Program-made: the position numbers and the translations under genes | Notes under the pieces: generated by a model | Seen by the model: the letters and a program-made list of their open reading frames with translations, nothing else | What the model was told of the DNA's origin: nothing | The model's database searches: none | Source of the DNA: DASZMJ01 sp035551935 | Lineage (GTDB): Bacteria > Planctomycetota > Planctomycetia > Isosphaerales > Isosphaeraceae | Direction: 5' to 3' | NCBI GenBank assembly: GCA_035551935.1 | Contig: DASZMJ010000565.1 | Coordinates: 1-14,613 of the forward strand | Length of the DNA: 14,613 nt | Shown here: piece by piece, positions 1 through 5,813 of the stretch | Layout of the letters: each line of letters opens with the position of its first letter | How positions within the stretch are numbered: position 1 is the first letter of the stretch

Positions 1-8
1 GGCGGGGT

Positions 9-61
9 CCCCTGGGTGCGGTCTCATCGGATGCGTAGAGACCGATGTTCTGCCCCAGGGG
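9..61. repeat. Nested inverted repeat at window edge
   Basis: Outer arms 9-16 (CCCCTGGG) and 54-61 (CCCAGGGG) are perfectly complementary. Inside them 19-25 (CGGTCTC) pairs with 38-44 (GAGACCG). The two nested stems could fold into one 53-base hairpin. No T-run follows and no gene end is visible nearby, because the window starts here, so its role is unknown. It could be a terminator or a dispersed palindrome. Confidence 0.35.
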
Positions 62-132
62 GGCCTCGTTTCCCACCCCCTACCGCCACAACTCCTTATC
101 AGCAAACGAAGTCCAGGGGAGCGGGCGGCGGG

Positions 133-321
133 TCACGCCCGTTCGAATTCGGCGGGATCTTCGCCGGGGAGCACCGGCGCCAGCGAGCAGAGGCCGTGCA
201 ACAGCGCGTTCTTGGCGGCTCTGGCCTTGCCCTCGTCGGTGCGGGGGCCGGTGGAGTTCTTCGCGTTCGCCTGGCGGGCGGCGAACTGGGCGGGCGTCAG
301 CTTGGTCGTGGACTTGGACAT
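133..321 (-). pseudogene. Short NSTGPRT-type protein, probably truncated
   Basis: A 62-residue reading frame. After MSKSTT it carries the block NSTGPRTDEGKARAAKNALLHGL, the N-terminal signature of a large uncharacterised family abundant in planctomycetes and acidobacteria. No biochemical role is known to me. Family members I recall continue well beyond this block; here the frame stops soon after the 'LPGEDPAEFERA' segment and nothing resembling a continuation follows, so I read it as a truncated copy. A genuinely short form is possible. I chose the ATG at 321 over an in-frame GTG at 336 because GTGAGG lies at a good distance before the ATG. Downstream in its direction is the window edge; upstream is the repeat-rich gap. 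Confidence 0.5.
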
Positions 322-575
322 GATCGGCGACCTCACTCAATAGGGGCGGTTTCTGCGGTGTCGGATCGCGGACCGCGCCGGCGCGTCGTCGTCGCCGGCC
401 GTGCGCTCGACCCTTAATCTCGAAACCCGGGGCCGCGGCGATAACCGGATTCTCGAAAAAGGCGCGCGGAACGCTCGAAATCGAGCGCTCCGGGCGCCGC
501 GGGAGGGTTCGAGCGGCTCACGCTCAGGTCTCTCCGGCGTGCAGTGGTCTGCCCACGCCAAGACGGTCCGCGGTG

Positions 576-637
576 GGTGGCACGCCCTTCAAGGGCGTGG
601 TCCACGGCCCGGCCACGCCCTTGCGGAGCGTGCCACC
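576..637. repeat. 25-bp-arm inverted repeat
   Basis: Arm 576-600 (starts GGTGGCACGCCC) is the reverse complement of 613-637 with 3 mismatches in 25, separated by 12 bases. The left arm is itself a perfect small hairpin, CACGCCCTT-C-AAGGGCGTG at 581-599. It looks like a dispersed palindromic element rather than a gene-specific terminator, since no gene ends here. Confidence 0.7.
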
Positions 638-650
638 AGACGGGTGGTTC

Positions 651-774
651 GAGCGGCTCACGCACGGGTCGCTCCCGCGTGTAGGGCGTGTGGAACACGC
701 CATCGGCGTCGTCGGGTAAGTTCGGCGTGTTCCACACGCCCTACGACCCGGAGCGACCCGTGCGTGAGCCGCTC
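651..774. repeat. 51-bp-arm imperfect palindrome
   Basis: Arm 651-701 (begins GAGCGGCTCACGCACGGG) is the reverse complement of 724-774 with only 4 mismatches, clustered around 676-680. The loop is 22 bases (702-723). The first 30 or so bases of the left arm also resemble 511-545, so at least three related copies lie within 270 bp. This suggests a MITE- or REP-like element. No coding capacity is evident and no target duplication was found by eye. Confidence 0.7.
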
Positions 775-909
775 GCGCGGCGAGTCCTTGCATTCCCGCC
801 AGGTGTCGCGAACGATAGATTCGAGGTGCGGACTCGACCGCACCAGGGACGTGTTCTTCCGGGGTGAATCCGGAGTCGAGACCAGGACAGGCGGCGGGGC
901 GGCGGGCCG

Positions 910-1296
910 ATGAAGAGCAACAAGCAGCGGCGGGCCGAGCTGAAGGCCAGGAAGGCGGCCAGGCGGGCAGAGGCCGAACGTGCCGTGAAGCTCGACGCGT
1001 TGGCGCACGGCGTGGCCGTCGATCGCACCGCGCTCGCTCCCGATCCGAGCGACAGCGTGCCCGCCTTCGTGGAGCGCGGCTACTACGTCGATCGACCGTT
1101 CGAATGCCGGGAGTGTGGCGTGCCCCAGACCTGGACGGCCGCCCAACAGAAGTGGTGGTACGAGGTCGCGAAGGGTAACGTCTGGACGACGGCGCGGCTG
1201 TGTCGGCCCTGTCGCCGTCGCGAACGAGCCCGACGCGAGGAGGCGCGTCGCGTGAGCCAGGAGGGCCTCGATCGTCAGCGACGCGAGGACGCCTGA
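910..1296 (+). CDS. Small zinc-ribbon domain protein
   Basis: A 128-residue protein with a highly basic, helix-prone start (MKSNKQRRAELKARKAARR) and a four-cysteine zinc ribbon. CREC is at residues 66-69 and CRPC at 98-101. Between them is the segment 'PQTWTAAQQKWWYEVAKG', which fits the family I know as 'probable zinc-ribbon domain' (zf-trcl). A nucleic-acid-binding role is plausible but unproven. The basic Arg-rich tail continues to the end. The ATG at 910 has only a weak G-rich upstream sequence. Its TGA stop (1294-1296) lies inside the left heptamer GCCTGAC of the first attC-like repeat, as is typical of cassette genes. It is therefore the first gene of the putative cassette array. No attC right end is visible before it. 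Confidence 0.75.
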   Translation: MKSNKQRRAELKARKAARRAEAERAVKLDALAHGVAVDRTALAPDPSDSVPAFVERGYYVDRPFECRECGVPQTWTAAQQKWWYEVAKGNVWTTARLCRPCRRRERARREEARRVSQEGLDRQRREDA

Positions 1297-1370
1297 CCTC
1301 GCGCCGCGGCGGAGTTCGTTCTTCTCATCGCTCATCGGACGTCCGGGTCCGCTGAGCTCGGGAGTTCGGC
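1291..1370 (+). repeat. attC-like site 1
   Basis: The left heptamer R'' is GCCTGAC (1291-1297), followed by spacer CTCGC and then GCCGCGG. The right end has CCGCTGAGC, a six-base spacer, and R' GTTCGGC (1364-1370). The internal stretch 1325-1356 (CTCATCGCTCATCGG..) is nearly identical to 2295-2328 of site 2. Pairing of the two ends is imperfect here. The stop codon of the zinc-ribbon gene lies within R''; the DUF7689-like gene starts 20 bases after R'. Confidence 0.6.
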
Positions 1371-1389
1371 CCCCAGCTCAGGAGGCACG

Positions 1390-2226
1390 ATGACACGTGC
1401 GATGACCCCGGCCGAAAGGCAGCGATTCCTGGGCTACTTCCCGGGCCTCGACGTGAACCGCGCCGTCGTGACCGGCGAGATGTCCCCCGTCTACAACTGC
1501 ATCTCTTGGACTGTGGGGGTGACGAACCGGTGGCTCTGGCCTGGGAGTACCCTGGCGCAATTTGATACATTCTACAGGGGCTTCGGGCTCCACAGGTCGG
1601 GCAACGGGCCGATCGCGGCCTGGGGGCACTCGACATCGAACATGACGCATGGCTGCATCTCAGGCCCGGGCCACGGTCCCCGTTGGGAATCGAAATGCGG
1701 GGGCGATCTCCGCATCCAACACGCCCTGGGTGAACTGTCCGGGGCCAGTTACGGGCGCGTCGTCGCCTTCTACACGCGGAGCCGTTCGCTGCTGGCGCTC
1801 AACGAATCGATCGTGGAGGAGGCCGTGAAAGAGAAGGACCAGAAATCCTACCTCTCCGCGCAGCAAAGGAAGGCACTCGGAGCGGAGCGAGAGGCCGTCG
1901 ATCCCGATTTGAGAAGGGCCTTCGAGGAAGCGTTCGGGGCCTGGAAGCAGACCTGGTTCGGCGGCGGCCTCGCCATCAACTCCAACCCCAACTCCCGGGC
2001 GATCGGCAAGGAGTACGACGCCTTGATCGCCCTCGGCCCCGAGATCATGCCGCTCGTCGTCGAGAAGTTGGCCGATCCCGAGAATTACTTCGCACTCCAG
2101 CTCTACGATGCGATCCAGCCCGACGAGAAGCTCGTCGTCCATTTCGACGCCGATGATGAGCGAATCCTCGAAGGGGAGCAAGGTCGAGCGCGGCGCGTCG
2201 TGAATGCCTGGTTCGCGAATCGTTAG
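1390..2226 (+). CDS. DUF7689-like protein with YNCIxW motif
   Basis: A 278-residue protein of unknown function. The N-terminal half has YNCISW (Cys37), then 'TNRWLWPG', HSTSNMTHG, RWESK, an Ile-Gln-His (about 109-111) and YGRVVAFY. This order matches the uncharacterised family I know as DUF7689. Its conserved Cys and His residues hint at a cysteine-hydrolase-like fold, but that is inference. A charged linker (about 140-170) leads to a C-terminal part with 'YDALIALGPEIMPLVVEKLADP', FALQLYDAIQP and GEQGRARRVVNAW, which looks like a separate helical domain. The first ATG is preceded by AGGAGG (1380-1385) at a short 4-base distance; ATG 1402 is the alternative. It lies between attC-like sites 1 and 2, so it would be cassette-borne. 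Confidence 0.7.
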   Translation: MTRAMTPAERQRFLGYFPGLDVNRAVVTGEMSPVYNCISWTVGVTNRWLWPGSTLAQFDTFYRGFGLHRSGNGPIAAWGHSTSNMTHGCISGPGHGPRWESKCGGDLRIQHALGELSGASYGRVVAFYTRSRSLLALNESIVEEAVKEKDQKSYLSAQQRKALGAEREAVDPDLRRAFEEAFGAWKQTWFGGGLAINSNPNSRAIGKEYDALIALGPEIMPLVVEKLADPENYFALQLYDAIQPDEKLVVHFDADDERILEGEQGRARRVVNAWFANR

Positions 2227-2245
2227 CTCCGCCGCCCGGAGGCGA

Positions 2246-2341
2246 GCCTGACCTCGCGCCGCGGACCCGGCCCGCCGCGACGGCTCCTCGACGTCTCATC
2301 GCTCATCGGGCGGCCGGGTCCGCTGAGCCTGGTCGTCAGGC
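2246..2341 (+). repeat. attC-like site 2 (best folded copy)
   Basis: R'' GCCTGAC (2246-2252) is the exact reverse complement of R' GTCAGGC (2335-2341). Inside, GCGGACCCGGCC (2261-2272) pairs perfectly with 2312-2323. Between the two paired blocks, 8 bases on one side face 11 on the other, giving the asymmetric unpaired spacer expected of an attC bottom-strand hairpin. The terminal loop is about 40 bases. It starts 19 bases after the DUF7689-like stop, and the next ATG is 28 bases after it. Confidence 0.65.
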
Positions 2342-2369
2342 GACCCACCACAATCGACCTCCAACACTC

Positions 2370-2840
2370 ATGCGCCCGTCCTGGAAGTCGGCTCATCGTT
2401 CGGATGAGGAGCACGTCGAACGTGTGAGGCGGACCCTCGCGCGCCTGGCGCGATGGCGGCCCTGGCTCGTCGGGCTGCACCTCGTCACCTTGTTCTTGCT
2501 GGTCGGTGTCCTCGTCGGTGTGGTCTGGATCCTCCAGTCGTTGGCCCAGCCGGCGCGAGTCCCTCTCGGCTTGCTCGGCTTCCTCGCGGGTTTCGCCCTG
2601 GGGGCATGGGTCGGCCAGATCGCGATCACGACCGTTCATCATCTCATCACGGCACTGATCGAGCCTCGGAGTGAACGTCTCCTCGTCAAGTGCTACGACG
2701 AGTTGCAGGCCATCCGGACGAACGCCGACCAACCGACCCGCGACGGCCCCGGATCGCCTGACCTCGCGCCGCCGCGGACTGGGCCGGCCGCGGCGGTTCT
2801 TGATCCGATCGAACGTCGCTCGGGGGGGCCGGGCCGCTGA
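2370..2840 (+). CDS. Small two-helix membrane protein
   Basis: A 156-residue protein I do not recognise. A basic cytoplasm-like N-terminus (HVERVRRTLARLARWR) precedes two hydrophobic segments at about 31-56 and 65-86, the second with a Gly/Ala pattern (FLAGFALGAWVGQIA). A short charged segment follows (EPRSERLLVKCYDELQ). From about residue 130 to the end the frame is translated attC-like site 3 sequence, Pro/Ala/Gly-rich and not protein-like, so the last 27 residues are probably an accidental extension. The start ATG at 2370 has no clear ribosome site, 28 bases after attC-like site 2. A membrane protein of unknown function is all the sequence supports. Confidence 0.55.
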   Translation: MRPSWKSAHRSDEEHVERVRRTLARLARWRPWLVGLHLVTLFLLVGVLVGVVWILQSLAQPARVPLGLLGFLAGFALGAWVGQIAITTVHHLITALIEPRSERLLVKCYDELQAIRTNADQPTRDGPGSPDLAPPRTGPAAAVLDPIERRSGGPGR

Positions 2841-2855
2841 GTTCGGGCGTTAGCC
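2756..2855 (+). repeat. attC-like site 3
   Basis: R'' GCCTGAC (2756-2762), spacer CTCGC, and GCCGC are identical to the other copies. The right end, CCGCTGAGTTCGGGCGTTAGCC (2834-2855), ends in R' GTTAGCC and is the most attC-like of the three by eye. The internal arms pair only partly. The upstream gene's frame reads through it to a TGA at 2838-2840. The next gene's ATG (2869) begins 14 bases beyond it. Confidence 0.6.
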
Positions 2856-2868
2856 GATGGAGGATCGC

Positions 2869-3285
2869 ATGCGGAACGCGGTCGCTATTACGATCTTCAT
2901 TGCTGTGATGGCTGTCGCCGGATGTCTCGGTGCGGCCGCTCCTCTTGGCATCTGTGTTTCGATCTGGAGGTATGAGTGTGTCGATTCGCTCGTCGGCCCC
3001 AAGGGCGATCGCGGACATCCAGCCTCCTGGGTCTTCCTCGCCCTGCAGTTGCCCTCGGGCCTGCTCGCGATCGCCGGTGCGCTGACGCTCTACCTCTTGT
3101 TGCTCCACGTCTTCCCGTGGCTGACTCCGGAGGTGTCTCGTGAGAGCCGCCGTCTCCACTCGAATTTGCTTCACTGGGAGAGGCGGTGTGCCATCGCCTG
3201 GCGGCGTCAGATTCTCTTCGAACTTCGGCGGCTCGAGACGTCGGGCGAGCCGGCCGCTGGCGAGCAAGGATCACGGCCCGTGTAA
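2869..3285 (+). CDS. Small membrane protein or lipoprotein
   Basis: A 138-residue protein of unknown family. The first hydrophobic segment (about 5-32) contains a lipobox-like AVAGC at Cys19, so it could be either a membrane anchor or a lipoprotein signal. A second hydrophobic segment spans about 53-82 (VFLALQLPSGLLAIAGALTL). The C-terminus is basic and Arg-rich. I chose ATG 2869 over 2857 because GGAGG (2859-2863) sits 5 bases before it and overlaps the earlier ATG. The TAA stop (3283-3285) falls in GTGTAACCTCGC, a degenerate match to the attC left end. It shares its two-helix size class with the preceding gene, but I see no sequence similarity between them. Confidence 0.6.
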   Translation: MRNAVAITIFIAVMAVAGCLGAAAPLGICVSIWRYECVDSLVGPKGDRGHPASWVFLALQLPSGLLAIAGALTLYLLLLHVFPWLTPEVSRESRRLHSNLLHWERRCAIAWRRQILFELRRLETSGEPAAGEQGSRPV

Positions 3286-3308
3286 CCTCGCACTCTAGTA
3301 ACGTAGGC
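3280..3308 (+). repeat. Degenerate attC-like left end
   Basis: GTGTAACCTCGCA at 3280-3292 resembles the GCCTGACCTCGCG start of the other three repeats and also contains the stop codon of the preceding gene. The rest of the repeat is missing. ACGTAGGC at 3301-3308 could be a decayed right heptamer but has no matching arm. I read this as the eroded end of the array. Confidence 0.35.
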
Positions 3309-3420
3309 TGGGTCGCGATCTATCCTACTATTGTTCACAATTTATTTATCGACAACTTTTGAAAATCGATCGGGTTGAAGTCGAACAATCGAATGTCTCT
3401 GTGAGGATTGGACGCCCTCC
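3309..3420. other. A+T-rich gap between convergent genes
   Basis: The stretch around 3325-3370 is markedly A+T-rich (for example TTCACAATTTATTTATCG) in an otherwise GC-rich window. It separates the end of the cassette array from the end of the ABC ATPase gene. I found no hairpin followed by a T-run and no gene. It could mark the edge of inserted DNA. Confidence 0.4.
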
Positions 3421-4521
3421 TCAAGGGCCGCCGGCGCGGCGGGCGAGGAGGACGAGGACGTGTTCGGGGGGGACGGAGACGAGCACGCCCTGGCCTTCGC
3501 GGAGGGAGCGGGTCTGCCCCTGGAGGGCCAGCGCGGTGACGGGCCAGTCGCCGGGGCCGCGGAGGTGGAGGCGGCGGACCTCGCCGAGGAACTCCTGGCG
3601 CTCGAGGGTCGCCGAGAAGCGGTTGGCGTCGGCGCCGGCGGCGGTCGGGCCGATCGCGAGGGCCTCGGGCCGGATGGCCACCGTGACGGGTGAGCCGCCC
3701 GGCGGGGGCGAAGTCCCGTCGGGGCCGCGGCCGATCAGGCGGCCGATCGGGGTCCGGATGACGAGCTCGCCCTTCGGGTCGAGGCCCTCGACGTGCCCCT
3801 GGAGCAGGTTGGCCGGCCCGAGGAACTGGGCCACGAAGGCGTCGGCGGGGCGGTCGTAGACCTCGGCCGGGGCGCCGACCTGGACGACGCGGCCGAGGTC
3901 CAGGACCGCCAGCCGGTCGGCCAGCGCGAGGGCCTCGCGGGGGTCGCGGGTCAGGAGGAGGACCGTCGCCGGCACGTCGGCGACGAGCCGGCGGACCTCG
4001 TCGCGGAAGTCGTCGCGACCGCGGCCCTCGAGCCGGCCGAACGGCTCGTCGAGCACGAGCAGGGCCGGCTCGACGACCAAGGCCCGCGCCAATGCCGCCC
4101 GCTGTCGCTGGAGCGGAGTGAGCTCGTCGGGACGGCGGTCGGCGATCGTGTCGATCCGGGCCCGTTCCAGGGCCTCGCCCACGCGCCGACGGCGGTCGCG
4201 GGCCGGGACCTTCTGGACCCTCAAACCGAAGCCGACGTTCCCGGCGACCGTCAGGTGCGGCCAGAGCGAGTCGTCCTGGAAGACGAGCCCGACCTTGCGG
4301 TCCTGCGGCGAGACGGCGTTGATCACGCGGCCGTCGAGGTAGATCTCCCCCTCGTCGGCCCTCTCCAGGCCCGCCAGCAGCCGGGCGATGGTCGACTTGC
4401 CCGCCCCCGAGGGGCCGAGCAGGACCGTCAGCTCGCCGGGCACGACCTCGAAGCTCGCGCCGTCGACGACCGCGACGCCGTCGTACCGCTTGACCAGGGA
4501 TTCGACCGCCACCCGGCTCAC
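3421..4521 (-). CDS. ABC transporter ATP-binding protein, atypical
   Basis: A 366-residue ATPase of the importer type with a C-terminal TOBE-like region, as in FbpC/UgpC/PotA-type subunits. Walker A is GPSGAGKST (36-44), the Q-loop Gln is near 82 (VFQDD) and Walker B is LLVLDE (154-159). The signature LSGGQ is replaced by LTPLQ (134-138), the D-loop reads GRLEG, and the H-loop His is Arg (TRD, 191-193). ATP binding should persist but normal hydrolysis is doubtful. The GTG start at 4521 overlaps the TGA of the upstream lipoprotein (GTGA) and has GGGAGG upstream, so translation is probably coupled. An upstream start at 4584 is possible but would lie deep inside the lipoprotein gene. No permease gene is adjacent. 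Confidence 0.85.
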   Translation of the reverse strand: MSRVAVESLVKRYDGVAVVDGASFEVVPGELTVLLGPSGAGKSTIARLLAGLERADEGEIYLDGRVINAVSPQDRKVGLVFQDDSLWPHLTVAGNVGFGLRVQKVPARDRRRRVGEALERARIDTIADRRPDELTPLQRQRAALARALVVEPALLVLDEPFGRLEGRGRDDFRDEVRRLVADVPATVLLLTRDPREALALADRLAVLDLGRVVQVGAPAEVYDRPADAFVAQFLGPANLLQGHVEGLDPKGELVIRTPIGRLIGRGPDGTSPPPGGSPVTVAIRPEALAIGPTAAGADANRFSATLERQEFLGEVRRLHLRGPGDWPVTALALQGQTRSLREGQGVLVSVPPEHVLVLLARRAGGP

Positions 4522-5774
4522 GACGGCGGCCCTCCCGCGCGGCGGGCGACCCAGCGATACCGCTGGCCGGCCCAGGCCGTCCACTCGGCCCGCAGCCAGG
4601 CGCGGAACGTCGAGTCGGCGGCGAGCCGGCCGTCGGCGGCCTGGAGCAGCTCATCGAGGAACCGCCCGTCGATCGGCCTCGGGTCGCGTCCCCAGGTCGT
4701 CAGGAGCCAGACCCGGGCGAACGGGTCGGCGGCCACCTGATTGGCCAGGGTCTCGACCCAGGGGCCCGGGTCCTCGCCCGCCGCGGCGTGCCGCCGGATG
4801 AGCTGCGTCACCGAGGCCGGCGGCCACGGCGGCGCGACCGTCAGCCGCGCCTCCCAGGCGCCCGGCCGGCCGGTTTTGATGACGGATTCCCAGGCGGGGC
4901 GGAGCTCGTCCTGCTCGTCGACGAGCGTGGCGCCGAGGAGGTCGGCGAGGAGGGGGTTGTCTTGCGGTAGGCCCTCACCCCGGCCCTCTCCCGGGGGGAG
5001 AGGGTGTCCATCTTCCCCCCTCTCCCCCCGGGAGAGGGCCGGGGTGAGGGCCGGATTCTTCGATCGTTCTCGAAGGAACCGCACGAACGCCCCCGCCCGC
5101 TCCGGGTGCGGCGCGTCGTCGACCCGGCGCACCACCTCGTCGCACACGATCGATGGATCCAAATCTGAGAATTCCAAAGGCATCCCACGAGACTCGCCCA
5201 ACACCGCCCAATCCGCCCCCCTCCGTCCTAGCGTCGCCAGGGCCGAGCCCCGGCCGCGGCCGATCGGCCGGGCGTTGGCGGCGAGGCGGACGAGCCACGC
5301 GTAGCCCCGCGGCCAGCCGAGGGCGCGGAGCCGGGCCGAGGCCAGCGCGAGCGTCGCCGGGTCGTCGCGCGGGTCGTCCAGGGCCAGCCGATCGCGGGCC
5401 GACGGCTCGCCCAGCGCGTCCCACGACGACGGCGGCGGCTCGGCCCCCGGCCGGAGCGCCAGGGCGATCCTCGACCGCCGCGCGATCACCCCGCCCGACG
5501 TCGCGCCGAGCACCACGTCGACCCCGCCGATCCGACCCGCCGCCTCGTCGAGATCCTCGCGCGGGTCGAGCCCGACCCATTCCAGTCGCGACGGCCCCTC
5601 GCCCGCGCGCCCGGCCAGCCAGGCCCGGAACTCGTCCCCCAGCGCCCGACGCTCCGACGGGCCCCAGGTCGTCGCGACGACCACCGCGTCGCCCCCCTGA
5701 GAGCACCCCGCGAGGGTCGCGACCATCATCGCCGGCCAGATGAGGGGGGGGAAATCCAACATCAATAATTTCAT
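4518..5774 (-). CDS. Solute-binding-type lipoprotein with inserted palindrome
   Basis: A 418-residue protein with a lipoprotein signal ending LAGC (Cys24). It then reads 'VVVATTWGPSERRALGDEFRAWL' and 'VDVVLGATSGGVIARRSRIALALRPG', a pattern typical of periplasmic iron/polyamine-type solute-binding proteins. Its coupling to the downstream ABC ATPase supports this, though the substrate cannot be told. Residues 242-268 are encoded by an 81-bp palindrome inserted in frame (LTPALSRGERG...PPGEGRGEG) and are probably not part of the ancestral fold. The start at 5774 keeps a Lys in the signal n-region; no ribosome site is visible. ATGs at 5762 and 5729/5726 are alternatives. An A+T-rich 39-bp gap separates it from the zinc-finger gene upstream. 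Confidence 0.75.
   Translation of the reverse strand: MKLLMLDFPPLIWPAMMVATLAGCSQGGDAVVVATTWGPSERRALGDEFRAWLAGRAGEGPSRLEWVGLDPREDLDEAAGRIGGVDVVLGATSGGVIARRSRIALALRPGAEPPPSSWDALGEPSARDRLALDDPRDDPATLALASARLRALGWPRGYAWLVRLAANARPIGRGRGSALATLGRRGADWAVLGESRGMPLEFSDLDPSIVCDEVVRRVDDAPHPERAGAFVRFLRERSKNPALTPALSRGERGEDGHPLPPGEGRGEGLPQDNPLLADLLGATLVDEQDELRPAWESVIKTGRPGAWEARLTVAPPWPPASVTQLIRRHAAAGEDPGPWVETLANQVAADPFARVWLLTTWGRDPRPIDGRFLDELLQAADGRLAADSTFRAWLRAEWTAWAGQRYRWVARRAGGPPS
4971..5051. repeat. 81-bp REP-like palindrome inside a gene
   Basis: Arms 4971-5004 and 5018-5051 are perfect 34-base reverse complements (outer end GCCCTCACCCCGGCCCTCTC), with a 13-base loop. Its length is exactly 27 codons, so it leaves the lipoprotein frame open. 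The GCCCTCACCCC..CTCTCCC type, translating as LTPALSRGERG, is a dispersed repeat I recognise from many GC-rich bacteria. No clear target duplication is visible at its ends. Confidence 0.85.
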
Positions 5775-5813
5775 TGAATTAATATAATTATAACTTATAA
5801 ATAAAATAATCTT
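5775..5813 (-). promoter_or_regulatory. A+T-rich possible promoter region
   Basis: Almost pure A+T between the zinc-finger gene stop and the lipoprotein ATG. On the minus strand TATAAT occurs at 5792-5787, 12 bases before the ATG. That would imply a very short leader or leaderless message, which fits the missing ribosome site. No convincing -35 hexamer is at 16-18 bases, so this may simply be A+T-rich spacer. Confidence 0.25.

Larger units (their letters stand above)
340..909. other. Repeat-rich non-coding gap
   Basis: About 570 bases without a convincing gene. Reading frames cross it on both strands but are low-complexity Arg/Ala/Gly-rich translations of GC-rich DNA. It holds two large inverted repeats (576-637 and 651-774). 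A sequence starting GGTTCGAGCGGCTCACGC occurs directly at 506-523 and again at 646-663, and its core is inverted at 762-774. I see no promoter or RNA gene that I would defend. Confidence 0.6.
910..3290 (+). mobile_element. Candidate integron cassette cluster without integrase (CALIN)
   Basis: Four same-strand small genes are separated by three related repeats at 1291-1370, 2246-2341 and 2756-2855. A degenerate fourth left end is at 3280-3290. The repeats share an identical 17-base start, variable centres, lengths of 80-100 bp, and complementary end heptamers. They sit directly behind one gene and just before the next. These are the defining traits of attC sites, with cassettes of about 1365-2335, 2336-2849 and 2850-3290. 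No tyrosine recombinase (IntI) or attI is visible, so calling this a CALIN is inference. A different dispersed repeat family is the main alternative. Confidence 0.6.

Noticed and set aside
719..726. GTTCGGC in the gap as an attC right end for the first cassette
   Set aside because: It lies in and beside the loop of the 651-774 palindrome and lacks the CCGCTGAG sequence found before the other right ends.
658..1335. 225-codon minus-strand frame
   Set aside because: It crosses the long palindrome and the antisense of the zinc-ribbon gene; no domain or ribosome site supports it.
3335..4654. 439-codon minus-strand frame over the ABC ATPase
   Set aside because: Translation is Arg/Pro/Gly low-complexity in another frame of the real ATPase gene, which has Walker motifs.
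3793..4740. 315-codon plus-strand frame opposite the ATPase
   Set aside because: It is antisense to two genes with recognisable motifs and contains no domain.
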